Source: JAJXWB01 sp965246795
GTDB taxonomy: Bacteria > Pseudomonadota > Alphaproteobacteria > Rhizobiales > Beijerinckiaceae
Direction: 5' to 3'
Length of the DNA: 64,000 nt
Assembly (NCBI GenBank): GCA_965246795.1
Contig: CBDFFN010000012.1
Coordinates: forward strand, 416,176-480,175
Positions 1-8,759 of this stretch are shown piece after piece (the first letter of the stretch is position 1; each line of letters begins with the position of its first letter). The notes beneath the pieces are model-generated. The model had not been told where the DNA came from. It searched no databases and saw nothing but the letters and a program-made list of their open reading frames with translations. A program made the translations under genes and the position numbers.

Positions 1-799
1 CGAGGCTCGTCGGCGATTTCCCGGACATAGTCTTTGCCGTTGCGCGCGCGAAATCGCTGCCATCCGCATCGAGTTTCGCGAGAATATCGACCACCGTCTT
101 ACCGTCGAAGCAGCGATCGATGATTTCGCGATGCGTGGTCAACAGCGCGTCGGGCGGCGCTGCGCGAAACTTTGCGATCGCGCCGTCGACATCATCGCTC
201 TCGGCAAGCGCCGCGGAAAACGCACTCATATCAGCGGATGGGACATAGGCATCCGCGAGCCCGAGCGCGACGGCATCGCCGGTCTTCAAGCGCGCGCCGG
301 TCAATGCGAGATAGGCGCCTGTCCGGCCCGGTAACCGCGGCAGCAGGAACGTCGCGCCGACATCGGGAAAGAAGCCGATCCCGACCTCCGGCATCGCGAA
401 GGCAAAACGGTCGCCAGCGATCCGGTGCGAGCCATGCAGGCTGATTCCGACGCCGCCGCCCATCACGATTCCGTCGACCAACGCGACGTAGGGTTTGGGA
501 TAGGCGCGAATTTGTTCGTTCAGGACGTATTCTTCACGCCAGAATGCGAGTTGCGCGTCGTGCTCGCCCGCCCTGCCCTGGTCATAGAGCTGCCTGATGT
601 CGCCACCCGCACTGAAGGCCTTGTCGCCGACCGCTTCGACAACGACGGCCTTCACGGCCGCATCGTCGCGCCAAGCATCGAGCGCCTGCGCGATGGCACG
701 CACCATCGTCAGCGTAACGGCGTTCAGCGCTTTCGGCCGGTCGAGCAGGATGTGACCGATCGCGCCGCGACGCGAGATGTGGATTTCGGGAGCGGACAT
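1..799 (-). CDS. 3-hydroxyisobutyryl-CoA hydrolase (enoyl-CoA hydratase family), 3' end cut by window edge
   Basis: Reading from the ATG at 799 down to base 1 gives 266 codons with no stop, so the C-terminus lies outside the window. The protein opens with the crotonase-type start MSAPEIHISRRGAIGHILLD, followed by AFSAGGDIRQLY and the oxyanion-hole stretch MGGGVGISLHG. The latter, with the PEVGIGFFPDVGA segment, is typical of 3-hydroxyisobutyryl-CoA hydrolases of valine degradation rather than plain enoyl-CoA hydratases. It diverges from hemB across about 97 bp. Function is inferred from family motifs; a related CoA hydrolase or isomerase cannot be excluded without the missing end. Confidence 0.85.
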   Translation of the reverse strand, partial: MSAPEIHISRRGAIGHILLDRPKALNAVTLTMVRAIAQALDAWRDDAAVKAVVVEAVGDKAFSAGGDIRQLYDQGRAGEHDAQLAFWREEYVLNEQIRAYPKPYVALVDGIVMGGGVGISLHGSHRIAGDRFAFAMPEVGIGFFPDVGATFLLPRLPGRTGAYLALTGARLKTGDAVALGLADAYVPSADMSAFSAALAESDDVDGAIAKFRAAPPDALLTTHREIIDRCFDGKTVVDILAKLDADGSDFARATAKTMSGKSPTSL

Positions 800-895
800 C
801 GCGCCGCTCCTATCGCATTCGGCAGCGCAGCGACAATCTGGAGCAATTCCACTCTAACGCGAAAGCCGCTACGCTACCCCTCGGGAGAGGTCTTA

Positions 896-1954
896 ATGTC
901 TCAAGAGAAAAGCAACGTTGCACCGTTCGCGCGGCTCGACCCCGTGCGCGGACCAAAGCCTGACACCAAGCTCGGGCTGACGCATCGCCCGCGCCGCAAT
1001 CGGCGCGAGGATTGGGTGCGCCGTCTTGTGCGCGAGAACACGCTCTCGGTCGACGATCTCATATGGCCCGTCTTTGTCGTCGATGGAGAGGGCATCACGA
1101 CGCCTGTCGCGTCGATGCCTGACGTCGAGCGCCTGTCCGTCGATATGGCGGCCAAAGCGGCTCGCGAAGCGCAGCGGCTTGGCATCCCGGCCATCGCGCT
1201 TTTCCCTTACACCGACCCGTCCGTCCGCGATCCGGACGGCTCGGAAGCCCTCAACGAGCGCAACATCGTGTGTCGCGCCATTCGCGCCATCAAGGACGCC
1301 GCGCCGAATGTCGGCATCGTCACCGACGTCGCGCTCGATCCTTACACGAGCCACGGCCACGATGGTCTCATGCGCGGTCACGAGATTCTCAACGACGAAA
1401 CCGTCGCCGTACTTGCCGCACAGGCCGTGAATCAGGCGCGCGCCGGCGCCGACGTCATCGCGCCGTCGGACATGATGGACGGCCGTGTTGCAGCAATCCG
1501 CGCCGCACTTGACGAGGCCGGCTTCGAGCACGTTCACATCATGAGTTACGCTGCGAAATACGCGTCGGCCTTTTACGGCCCATTCCGCGATGCGATCGGC
1601 ACGAGCAAAACTCTTGTCGGTGACAAGCGCACCTATCAGATGGACCCCGCCAATTCCGACGAGGCACTTCGCGAAGTCGAGACTGATATATCCGAAGGCG
1701 CGGACATGGTGATGGTGAAGCCGGGCATGCCCTATCTCGACATCATCCGCCGCGTGAAGGATACCTTTGGCGCGCCGACTTTCGCGTATCAGGTGTCCGG
1801 CGAATACGCGATGATCATGGCGGCGGCACGCAACGGCTGGATCGACGAAGAGCGCGCGATGATGGAAAGCCTGCTTGCGTTCAAACGCGCTGGCTGCGAC
1901 GGCATGCTGACTTATTTCGCAGTGCGCGCCGCGAAGCTTCTGCGCGAGGGCTGA
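896..1954 (+). CDS. hemB: Delta-aminolevulinic acid dehydratase (porphobilinogen synthase)
   Basis: Condenses two 5-aminolevulinate molecules to porphobilinogen in cytoplasmic haem synthesis. The 352-residue protein has normal family length. The two active-site lysines are visible: K221 in MSYAAKYASAFYG and K275 in MVMVKPGMPYLD. The metal-site stretch reads TDVALDPYTSHGHDG, with Asp where zinc enzymes have Cys, which marks the magnesium-dependent type known from Bradyrhizobium. The frame is open from 425, but the ATG at 896 is preferred because GGGAGAGG lies just upstream and the family N-terminus begins there. Strongly supported. Confidence 0.96.
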   Translation: MSQEKSNVAPFARLDPVRGPKPDTKLGLTHRPRRNRREDWVRRLVRENTLSVDDLIWPVFVVDGEGITTPVASMPDVERLSVDMAAKAAREAQRLGIPAIALFPYTDPSVRDPDGSEALNERNIVCRAIRAIKDAAPNVGIVTDVALDPYTSHGHDGLMRGHEILNDETVAVLAAQAVNQARAGADVIAPSDMMDGRVAAIRAALDEAGFEHVHIMSYAAKYASAFYGPFRDAIGTSKTLVGDKRTYQMDPANSDEALREVETDISEGADMVMVKPGMPYLDIIRRVKDTFGAPTFAYQVSGEYAMIMAAARNGWIDEERAMMESLLAFKRAGCDGMLTYFAVRAAKLLREG

Positions 1955-1963
1955 CGCGCTGTT

Positions 1964-2314
1964 TCAATACGTCGAGGTGTAGCGCGTCGACGGAACTGCG
2001 AAATGCGTCGGCGGGCCCGGATTGCGGTAGGCATCCGCATACACCGAGTCGGGGTAGCGATAGTTGCGATCGACGCCGACCGGCGCGCAGGAAACGCCGC
2101 CGCTTCGCGACAAGCCGCCCTGCGTTCCCGCGCAGGCGGTGAGTCGCGCCGCCTGTGCGGCTGCCGGATTGACGCAGGCGCCATCCGCCGTCCGCCCTTC
2201 CGAGCAAAAAGCTCGGGCGGAGCGGCGCTGCGCATCCGCCGTCGACGCGAATGTCACCAGGGTGCCAGCCGCAAGCGCCGCCAAAGCCAGACTACGATAC
2301 CTACCGGACAGCAT
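1964..2314 (-). CDS. Small secreted Cys-containing protein, copy A
   Basis: A 116-residue protein beginning MLSGRYRSLALAALAAGTLV, a clear Sec signal peptide ending near ADA. The mature part carries EGRTADGACVNPAAAQAARL, then CAPVGVDRNYRYP and VYADAYR, with about four cysteines. The copy at 2855-3217 shares nearly all of these blocks, so the two are paralogs. The frame stays open upstream to 2473, but the signal peptide fixes the start at 2314. It converges on hemB with 9 bp between stops. Function unknown; export is inferred from the leader. Confidence 0.8.
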   Translation of the reverse strand: MLSGRYRSLALAALAAGTLVTFASTADAQRRSARAFCSEGRTADGACVNPAAAQAARLTACAGTQGGLSRSGGVSCAPVGVDRNYRYPDSVYADAYRNPGPPTHFAVPSTRYTSTY

Positions 2315-2473
2315 AACCGAACCTCTGATGTCGATAATTGAAGAACGAAGGAGACCTTGGATAGGTTGCGCCACGGTTGTTTCGGTGCGGGCGTACTGCC
2401 GCCAACGAAGTTTGACGCCCCGACCCGCCTTTCCTAAGGTTTTGCCGCCAAAGACAAACCAAGGGGGAGGCAC

Positions 2474-2833
2474 ATGCTGCGCACAACCATCGCCGTTCTG
2501 GCGACCGTCGCGATCGGTACGACCGCCATTGCCGCGACATCATCGGCCCCGCGATTCAGACCGATCACGTCGCTGAAAGTGAAGCCGTCAGTGTCGGTCA
2601 ACAATGCAGCGCGCTTCAGGGTCAACCCGATCTTCGCCCGCCCGACGATGGGCGGCTTCCGACGACCACTTAATCGCGCCGACCCGCTCAATCCGCAGCC
2701 GCTTCCGCCGGGGCCTTCACAGAGCAGATTGAACCGCGCCGGCGATCCGCTCAATCCCCAACCTCTGCCGCCGGGCCCGCCGCCGCAAATCAAGCTAAAT
2801 GCGCCGAACATCGGTGCCGTACGGGCGCGATAG
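2474..2833 (+). CDS. Small secreted Pro-rich protein with two LNPQPLPPG repeats
   Basis: A 119-residue protein with a strong Shine-Dalgarno (AAGGGGGAGG) ahead of the ATG and a signal peptide (MLRTTIAVLATVAIGTTAIA). The mature chain is basic and proline-rich and holds two copies of DPLNPQPLPPG, near residues 70-80 and 90-100. Short LNPQPLPP motifs recur in otherwise unrelated secreted or surface proteins of soil bacteria, but I know of no established function. It sits between the two paralogs of a secreted Cys-containing protein, transcribed opposite to both. Confidence 0.7.
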   Translation: MLRTTIAVLATVAIGTTAIAATSSAPRFRPITSLKVKPSVSVNNAARFRVNPIFARPTMGGFRRPLNRADPLNPQPLPPGPSQSRLNRAGDPLNPQPLPPGPPPQIKLNAPNIGAVRAR

Positions 2834-2854
2834 TTACGGCGGTCCCGCGCGCTC

Positions 2855-3217
2855 TCAGTAGGTCGTCGTATAGTAGCGCATCGTCGGTAGTGCCGGGGTG
2901 CGGTATGCATCGGCGAAGACCGCGCCGGGATAGCGGTAGTTGCGATCGATACCGACTGGCGCACAGGCCGGGCCGCCGCTCGCCGAGAGGCGCGCTTGCG
3001 TTGTGGCGCAAGCGATCAGGCGCGCTGCCTGCGCGGTCGCCGGATTGACGCAGGCGCCGTCGGCGGTGCGCCCGTCTGTGCAAAATTCGCTTGTGACGAT
3101 GGCCGACATGCGAGCCTGCGTACCGCGGCCTGCGGCGTCGGCCGCCGACGTCAGCATGAGAGTTGCGAAACCTGCCAGTGCCAGACCGGCCAGTTTCCGA
3201 TGCGAAGTGAATTCCAT
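2855..3217 (-). CDS. Small secreted Cys-containing protein, copy B (paralog of 1964-2314)
   Basis: A 120-residue protein starting MEFTSHRKLAGLALAGFATL with a Sec leader cleaved near ADA. AAGGGGGC precedes the ATG at 3217, which is preferred over an upstream in-frame start at 3262. It shares with copy A the blocks DGRTADGACVNPATAQAARL, CAPVGIDRNYRYPG and VFADAYRTP and a similar tail (YYTTTY against RYTSTY). A local duplication, later separated by the Pro-rich gene, would explain the layout. Function unknown. Confidence 0.8.
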   Translation of the reverse strand: MEFTSHRKLAGLALAGFATLMLTSAADAAGRGTQARMSAIVTSEFCTDGRTADGACVNPATAQAARLIACATTQARLSASGGPACAPVGIDRNYRYPGAVFADAYRTPALPTMRYYTTTY

Positions 3218-3335
3218 GACAAAGCCCCCTTTAGTCAGCCGCCGCAGTAATTGCAGCGACAAGGGCTACGTCGCATCCAGGCACGCCGGCCGGAAGTGAT
3301 GCCGATCACAGGCACGACTTCGTGCTTCGGCGTGC

Positions 3336-4313
3336 CTACGTCGCCTGCCGCTCCCGAAGCGCGATCGCGGCCTGCACCCGGGCGCGACGCCGCTCGAAAA
3401 TGTTATGCGCACAGATTGCCGTAACGATCAGCGCCGCGCCGAAGACCTCCAGCACCGTGAAGACCTGTCCCTGCCCGTAGGCCCAGGGGAAGGGAATGAC
3501 CGGCGTGAAGCTCGACACCAGGGTCGCATCCTGCGCGCCGACCGCGCGCACCGCGATATTCCACGTCACGATGGAGAGCAGCGACACCGCGACGATGATG
3601 TAGATCAGATGCGGCCAGAAGGCCCACAGCGTCGTCACCGACGGGACGGTGGAATAGCCGATCCATGTCGTCGCCAGCGCCAGCGCAAGTCCGATAGGCG
3701 AGCCGAGCAGACAGCCAATCGCGGTGAGACGCACGGCGGAATAGCCGGTCAGCGATTGCGCGCGGATCGTATAGAACGTCCAGCAGAGCGAGCTGATGAG
3801 CACGAAGCCGTCGCCGATGAGGCTGCCGCCGGAGAGCAGCGAATCGAGCCGGCCGCGCGTGACGACGAGGATCGCGCCGAAGACGACCGCCAGGATGCAG
3901 AACATGACGGGGCGCGGTGGTGCGCGGCGCGTTTCGATGGCGCGCCAGATCGCGACATTGATCGGCGTCATGACGGCGATGGCTGCCGCATGTTCAGGGC
4001 GCGTCAGCCGCACGCCGAGGTATGAAAAGAGCCCGAAGCCCGCCGAGCCCAGCGCGCCGAGAAGCATCAGCGTGCCGAAGTCGCGCTTGGGAAAGGCGAG
4101 CGACGACGGCCCCTCCCACCAGATGAGCAACGCGCCCAGAAGCACGCCCGCCGCGGCGTATCGAATGAAGGTGAGCCAGAAGACGTCGATCTGCGCCGAG
4201 ACGACTTTGCCTACCGGCATGTAGGCGCCCCAGATCAGTATCGTGACCGCCAGCAGCAGGTAGCCCTGCGTAAGAGATGTGCGGGGTGCCGCGAAAGTGC
4301 TCTGTTCTTGCAT
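3336..4313 (-). CDS. EamA/DMT-family membrane transporter
   Basis: A 325-residue polytopic protein with about ten hydrophobic segments in two halves, typical of drug/metabolite transporters. The first helix, with GYLLLAVTILIWGAYMPVGK, matches the usual EamA opening. The substrate cannot be told from sequence. The last residues (ERRRARVQAAIALRERQ) form a basic cytoplasmic tail. It starts 63 bp from the RDD-family gene on the opposite strand, so both probably use the same divergent promoter region. Confidence 0.88.
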   Translation of the reverse strand: MQEQSTFAAPRTSLTQGYLLLAVTILIWGAYMPVGKVVSAQIDVFWLTFIRYAAAGVLLGALLIWWEGPSSLAFPKRDFGTLMLLGALGSAGFGLFSYLGVRLTRPEHAAAIAVMTPINVAIWRAIETRRAPPRPVMFCILAVVFGAILVVTRGRLDSLLSGGSLIGDGFVLISSLCWTFYTIRAQSLTGYSAVRLTAIGCLLGSPIGLALALATTWIGYSTVPSVTTLWAFWPHLIYIIVAVSLLSIVTWNIAVRAVGAQDATLVSSFTPVIPFPWAYGQGQVFTVLEVFGAALIVTAICAHNIFERRRARVQAAIALRERQAT

Positions 4314-4375
4314 CGCGGGCGCGGCTTACCACATTTCTTGCGGCGTCCCGTTCGTGGGCTGCCCTGGAGGACGTC

Positions 4376-4846
4376 ATGAGCTGGAATTCCCCCGCTGCGC
4401 CGCTGCAGGGCGGCCCCGTCTATGCCAACGCGCTGCCGCCGGAAGCGCTGACGGGCGTACGCACGCGCCGCATCATCGCGATCTGCTTCGATGCTATTTT
4501 CATCGGCATCCTGGCGGTCGCCGCCTGGACCGTGCTTGGCTTCGCGACGCTCGGCGTCGCCTGGTTCTTCCTGCCGCCGCTGCTGCCCATCATCGCGTTT
4601 TTCTACAACGGTATGACCATCGGTGGCCGCGGCATGGGCACCTGGGGCATGCGGATGATGGACCTCGAGGTCCGAACGATGGATGGCTACCGCGCGACCT
4701 TTCTGCTCGCAGCACTTCAGGCGGTGCTCTACTGGCTGACGCTCTACATCTTCGCGCCGCTGCTGCTCTGGTCGCTCGTTGCCGAGGACAAGCGCTGCTT
4801 GCACGATATTTTCTCTGGACTGGTGGTCGTTCGCCGCCAGCCTTGA
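4376..4846 (+). CDS. RDD-family membrane protein
   Basis: A 156-residue protein. The start is set by a perfect GGAGG six bases ahead of the ATG at 4376, which removes about 33 residues of upstream open frame. Its core matches RDD proteins: RRIIAICFDAIFIGILAV as first helix with the Arg-Asp pattern, a second helix, the loop TIGGRGMGTWGMRMMDLEV, a third helix, and the end CLHDIFSGLVVVRR. RDD proteins are small membrane proteins, in some cases ion exchangers. Role here unknown. Confidence 0.88.
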   Translation: MSWNSPAAPLQGGPVYANALPPEALTGVRTRRIIAICFDAIFIGILAVAAWTVLGFATLGVAWFFLPPLLPIIAFFYNGMTIGGRGMGTWGMRMMDLEVRTMDGYRATFLLAALQAVLYWLTLYIFAPLLLWSLVAEDKRCLHDIFSGLVVVRRQP

Positions 4847-4906
4847 TCCCGTGCTCTTGCCCGCCGGGCGCGTTCGGCTAGCTTGGACGCGTCCGGAGGG
4901 ATTGGC

Positions 4907-5635
4907 GTGACCCGAGAGCCGCGCGACGCACCGCAGTTCTACCTCACCGCGCCGTCGCCTTGCCCGTATCTGCCTGGCCGGGAAGAGCGGAAGGTTTTCA
5001 CGCATCTCATCGGCCGACGCGCCGCAACGCTCAACGACACGCTGACGCAGTCGGGCTTCCGCCGCTCGCAGACCATCGCGTATCGCCCGGCCTGCGAATC
5101 GTGCCGCGCCTGCGTGTCCGTGCGCGTGCTGGTCGACGCGTTCGACCCCGGCCGCACGATGAAGCGGATCATTGCGCGCAACGCCGATGTCTCGCGCACG
5201 ATCGTGTCGCCGCAGGCGACGTCAGAGCAATACTCGCTGTTTCGCGGTTACGTCGATGCACGTCACGGCGATGGCGGCATGGCCGACATGAGCGTGCTCG
5301 ATTTCTCGATGATGGTCGAGGACAGCCACGTCGAGTCGGAGATCGTCGAATATCGCATCGGCAGCCGGCGCGATGGGGGCACGCTCATCGGTTGCTGCGT
5401 GACCGACGTGCTCGCGGACGGATTGTCGATGGTTTATTCGTTCTACGAGCCGGACATGATCGAGCGCTCGCTCGGCTCTTACATGATCCTCGACCACATC
5501 GCACGCGTGCGGCGCATGGGTCTGAAGCATCTCTATCTAGGCTATTGGGTCGAGGGCTCGCGCAAGATGGGCTACAAGGCGCGCTTCCTGCCGCAGGAAC
5601 GGCTCGGGATGAGCGGCTGGGAATTGGTGGTTTAG
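4907..5635 (+). CDS. bpt: Aspartate/glutamate leucyltransferase (N-degron pathway)
   Basis: Transfers leucine from Leu-tRNA to proteins with N-terminal Asp or Glu and so marks them for ClpS/ClpAP. The 242-residue protein has the ATE N-domain with CPYLPGREERKVFTHL and the conserved cysteine cluster CESCRACVSVRV. The C-domain contains YSFYEPDMIERSLGSYMILD and YLGYWVEGSRKMGYKARFLP, characteristic of the Bpt/ATE family. GTG at 4907 is chosen because GGAGGG lies six bases upstream; a TTG at 4883 has no such site. Leucyl against arginyl specificity is inferred from the bacterial family. Confidence 0.92.
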   Translation: MTREPRDAPQFYLTAPSPCPYLPGREERKVFTHLIGRRAATLNDTLTQSGFRRSQTIAYRPACESCRACVSVRVLVDAFDPGRTMKRIIARNADVSRTIVSPQATSEQYSLFRGYVDARHGDGGMADMSVLDFSMMVEDSHVESEIVEYRIGSRRDGGTLIGCCVTDVLADGLSMVYSFYEPDMIERSLGSYMILDHIARVRRMGLKHLYLGYWVEGSRKMGYKARFLPQERLGMSGWELVV

Positions 5636-5681
5636 CGTTACTCCGGGGCTCCGCCATGCGAAGCCCCGGAGTCGGTTTTGG

Positions 5682-7574
5682 TTACAGAACGAAGTCGTTC
5701 GCTGTCAGCGCGATGTTGCCGGTCAGCTGGATCTGGAAATCCTTGACCTTGTCGCCGTTGACGTCGTCCTGCACGTAGGTATTGCCGCCCGTGCTGAAGA
5801 AGTTCAGTTGACCGGCAACGCCACTGAACTTGTCGGTACCGATGAAAGTGAAAGCCTGATTGTCGTTTTCCGACGTGTTGGCATCGATCAAGGCAAGGTT
5901 GATCTTGTCGGTGCCCGCGACGAAATCTGTGATCTTGTCGCGCGCGGTCGCAAGAGAGTCATTCACGCTCGTGTAGATGAACGTGTTCGCGCCGGCGCCG
6001 CCGGTGAGCGTATCGGCCCCGCCAAACCCGGCGATTCGATCATTGCCGTCGCCGCCCGAGATACGATTTGCGGCATCGTTTCCGAACAACGTGTCAGCGC
6101 CGCGACCACCAACGAGATTTTCGATCGAGACAAGCGTGTCGATCCCTGCACCGCCCGTATCCTGCGCGGTAGAGCGACGAAGATCGACAGCGACTGCGAC
6201 CGTCGAGGCGGAGTAGCTCGCCGTGTCGTTGCCAGCGCCGCCGTCGATCGTGTCGTTGCCCAGACCGCCTGTCAGCACGTCGTTACCGGCAAGGCCGTAG
6301 AGCATGTCGTCGTTGGCGCCGCCGTTGAGATTATCCGCGTTGATGCCACCCGTCAGCATATCGTTGCCGCCAAGACCATTGACGACGTTGACCGCTTCAT
6401 CGCCGACGAACGTATCGGCCTGTCCCGTCCCGAGTGCATTGCGCTGAAGCTGGAATGTGGCGACCTCTGCAACATTCGTCGTCTTGTCGCTGTAGCTGAC
6501 GGCGAAGCGCGCGAAATTAAGTGCAGAGACGCTCGACATCGCGGTGCTATCGAGCGAAAAATCGATCTGCAAAGGGTCCGTCGGATTGGAGAGCGGCGCG
6601 CCATCGCCGGACGCATCGACGAGTGTGGCAAGGATGTCGAGATCGCCGGTGCCGTTGTAGTCGTTCGTAAACGTCGTCAGTACGAGACCGTTGGAGAGCG
6701 TTGTCACCGACGCCTGATTGGTCTGATCGGGTTGAGACTCCGCCTGCACCCTGCCGCGCAATGTACCGTCCTGGTTGACCAGCATAACGGTGATATCCGA
6801 CTGCTCCCCGTCGTATTGGTCGTCCTCATAGCTGATGGCGAAACCGCCATCCTTGAGCGCCGCGATGCTCGGCTCGCGATTGATGCTTCCCGATCCATCG
6901 AGAAGCGTGGGGCCGACGCGAACATTCCCGTTCGACGCATAGACTGCATAATAGATTGCAGTATTGCCTTCTCGATCGGCACGATTCCATGCAACTGCGA
7001 AGCTGCCGTTCGTCAGACCCGTCACGCACGGATTCGTATCAACGGCGTCGCTGAAGTCGATAGTAAGCGACGAAACAGCGGCGCCATTCGCGTCGCGGAT
7101 GTAGACCGCGATGTCGTTATCGCCATTCAGATTGGGATAGTTTCGCTGATCGACGACGACGAAGCCGCCGTTGTTGATCGCAGCGACATCGGCATTCAAT
7201 TCTTCGATACCACTGGCGGCCGGGGTCGTGAACGGCGTCGATACGAACGTGCCGGTCGAGGTGAGTATTTTGGCCTGGACGAGACCGCCTGTATCCCCGA
7301 CCGAAACGACATTGCCGGATTTTAGCTGCGCGAGAGCGCCATGCACGTAAAAGCTCGGGTCATTGAACGTCGTGATCACCGCGCCTTTGGTGTCGTAGAA
7401 GCTGACATCCGAATGTCCGGAGACATCGGTCACCGCAGTTGCCCAGCCGCCACCCCGCAGACCAACCGTGTCGTCGTTGGTGGCGCCGAGCGCAGTCCCA
7501 GTCCCATCAATCAGCGTCGGGACTTGCGTTGTCGGAAAAATCGGCGTGAACGAATAAGTTGACGTGAAAGCCAC
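5682..7574 (-). CDS. RTX (hemolysin-type calcium-binding repeat) secreted protein
   Basis: A 630-residue acidic, nearly Cys-free protein without a Sec leader. Residues about 1-370 hold five or more repeats of a beta-propeller-like pattern (LTNGSFAVAWNR, LKDGGFAISYED, LSNGLVLTTFTND). Residues about 385-530 carry GGxGxDxxx nonapeptides such as GGLGNDTIDGGAGNDT. The end (DKITDFVAGTDKINL to ANDFVL) resembles the type I secretion signal of serralysin-like proteins. Secretion by a type I exporter with calcium-driven folding is therefore inferred. No protease motif is visible. No exporter genes are adjacent. Confidence 0.9.
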   Translation of the reverse strand: MAFTSTYSFTPIFPTTQVPTLIDGTGTALGATNDDTVGLRGGGWATAVTDVSGHSDVSFYDTKGAVITTFNDPSFYVHGALAQLKSGNVVSVGDTGGLVQAKILTSTGTFVSTPFTTPAASGIEELNADVAAINNGGFVVVDQRNYPNLNGDNDIAVYIRDANGAAVSSLTIDFSDAVDTNPCVTGLTNGSFAVAWNRADREGNTAIYYAVYASNGNVRVGPTLLDGSGSINREPSIAALKDGGFAISYEDDQYDGEQSDITVMLVNQDGTLRGRVQAESQPDQTNQASVTTLSNGLVLTTFTNDYNGTGDLDILATLVDASGDGAPLSNPTDPLQIDFSLDSTAMSSVSALNFARFAVSYSDKTTNVAEVATFQLQRNALGTGQADTFVGDEAVNVVNGLGGNDMLTGGINADNLNGGANDDMLYGLAGNDVLTGGLGNDTIDGGAGNDTASYSASTVAVAVDLRRSTAQDTGGAGIDTLVSIENLVGGRGADTLFGNDAANRISGGDGNDRIAGFGGADTLTGGAGANTFIYTSVNDSLATARDKITDFVAGTDKINLALIDANTSENDNQAFTFIGTDKFSGVAGQLNFFSTGGNTYVQDDVNGDKVKDFQIQLTGNIALTANDFVL

Positions 7575-7819
7575 GGTTTTCTCCAGAATGGACGCGGTGC
7601 GGCGTGCAGAAGCGTTCGGCGCGAGCGCATGCTCGTCGCCGTTCGGGCATAATTGTCGACGCTTGCCTCTTCCGGCAGCGCCTCGATCAGGTGAATTGGC
7701 GGATCGTCAGCTTTCCCCCCCGAGCCGCTCTCTGAAAGAGTGGCTCAAGCCGCGAACATAGTTAACGGGAGTTTCTGCCTTGCTGTCAATCGCTTGGCGA
7801 GGCCGGAGCGCGCACAGTA
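7575..7819. other. Intergenic region upstream of the RTX gene, with a hairpin
   Basis: No convincing gene is seen here. The stretch is likely the leader and promoter region of the minus-strand RTX gene. It holds an imperfect 25-nt inverted repeat at 7721-7745 (GAGCC and CTCT arms pairing with AGAG and GGCTC). Short open frames in this area lack family features or start signals. Confidence 0.4.
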
Positions 7820-7907
7820 CTTAATATTTGGTAAGTTTCTCCAGCACGTCTCCGGACTCCTCGAACGCCGGTTCGTTTTCGGGATGCCGAAGTAAACCGC
7901 ACTAGGA
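7820..7907 (-). pseudogene. C-terminal fragment of a pcaC-like carboxymuconolactone decarboxylase
   Basis: On the minus strand, two frames directly after the stop of the membrane gene give DPSAVYFGIPK and then NEPAFEESGDVLEKLTKY plus stop. Intact PcaC at 8760-9146 ends LQSAIYSGVPKANHAF and then KEAGDVLTDMGKV. The match runs to the stop codon but needs a frame change in the middle, and nothing upstream of the fragment remains. The nucleotide alignment begins at a shared GTGATCCT. I read it as the tail of a second, decayed pcaC-like gene. The membrane gene lies between fragment and intact copy. Confidence 0.6.
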
Positions 7908-8717
7908 TCACCCCATCGCCGTCGTTCTGCGGTGCTGCACAGCGAGTAGTCCGGCCGACCACACGAGCGAGACAAGCAGCGCGCCGACGAGCGCGGCGGG
8001 GACACCAAACGGCTCCGCCATCAGATGCACAGTGAGCAACGTCAAACCAAACCCGAAAACGCCGCGAAGCGTAATACTCGCCAGCCTCGCCATCGCCGGA
8101 CCACCGAGACGATGATGCAGGATCACGAAAGTACTGGTCAGCGTTACAGGATAAGCGGCGACGACGCCGGTTCTCGACGGGCCCAGTGCCGCGCTCAGTG
8201 CGGAGACCGCGGTCGCGAAGAGAGCGACTGCAACCGCCCGCACAAGCAGATCGCGACTACGCCGACGTGAGATCGCGGTTCGGCGCACCTGCGGTGTTTC
8301 GCTTGTCGGTTTGACCAAGACAGCGCCCGCACCATAGACCGCAACGTTGAGAAGAAGCGCTGTCAGCGGCGTCCATGACGTCGCGGAAATGCAGAAGGCG
8401 GCCACGATCCAGGCCAGAACCGCCGGACCGAGCGATCTAACGAGGCCACCGCGCGATGCGAGGCGCGCATAGACGATCAGGAACAGCCCGGTCGCGGCAT
8501 TGGCGGCGAACCCATTGAGCGCGGCGCCGGCAATGAACGCCACATCATGATCCATCGCCATGATGATGTAGATCGGCCCAGAGGAAATCGGCAGGCTGAT
8601 AATAAGCGCGCCCCAGAAAGCGCCAGCGGCTTCTGCCAACGCCGATGCGAGGACGACGACAGTGCCTGCCGCGAGCGCCCGCAGGAGCGTCGTTGCCCAG
8701 AAACTTATTAAGGTCAC
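7908..8717 (-). CDS. Polytopic membrane protein of unknown function
   Basis: A 269-residue protein with about nine hydrophobic segments and a GTG start at 8717 with only a weak ribosome site. Segments include FWGALIISLPISSGPIYIIM and VPAALVGALLVSLVWSAGL. A basic loop around residues 140-155 (RRTAISRRRSRD) splits it into two halves. I do not recognise a specific family. It lies downstream of pcaC in the same direction, and a decayed pcaC tail begins at its stop codon, so it may have arrived by duplication or insertion at the pcaC end. A role in aromatic-compound transport would be speculation. Confidence 0.75.
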   Translation of the reverse strand: MTLISFWATTLLRALAAGTVVVLASALAEAAGAFWGALIISLPISSGPIYIIMAMDHDVAFIAGAALNGFAANAATGLFLIVYARLASRGGLVRSLGPAVLAWIVAAFCISATSWTPLTALLLNVAVYGAGAVLVKPTSETPQVRRTAISRRRSRDLLVRAVAVALFATAVSALSAALGPSRTGVVAAYPVTLTSTFVILHHRLGGPAMARLASITLRGVFGFGLTLLTVHLMAEPFGVPAALVGALLVSLVWSAGLLAVQHRRTTAMG

Positions 8718-8759
8718 GGTCTGTCTAGGGAGAGCGAACGACGTCGAACCGATCGCCCG

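Noticed and set aside
5808..7325. A 505-codon plus-strand frame
   Set aside because: Lies wholly opposite the RTX gene, without family motifs; a shadow of the regular GGxGxD coding.
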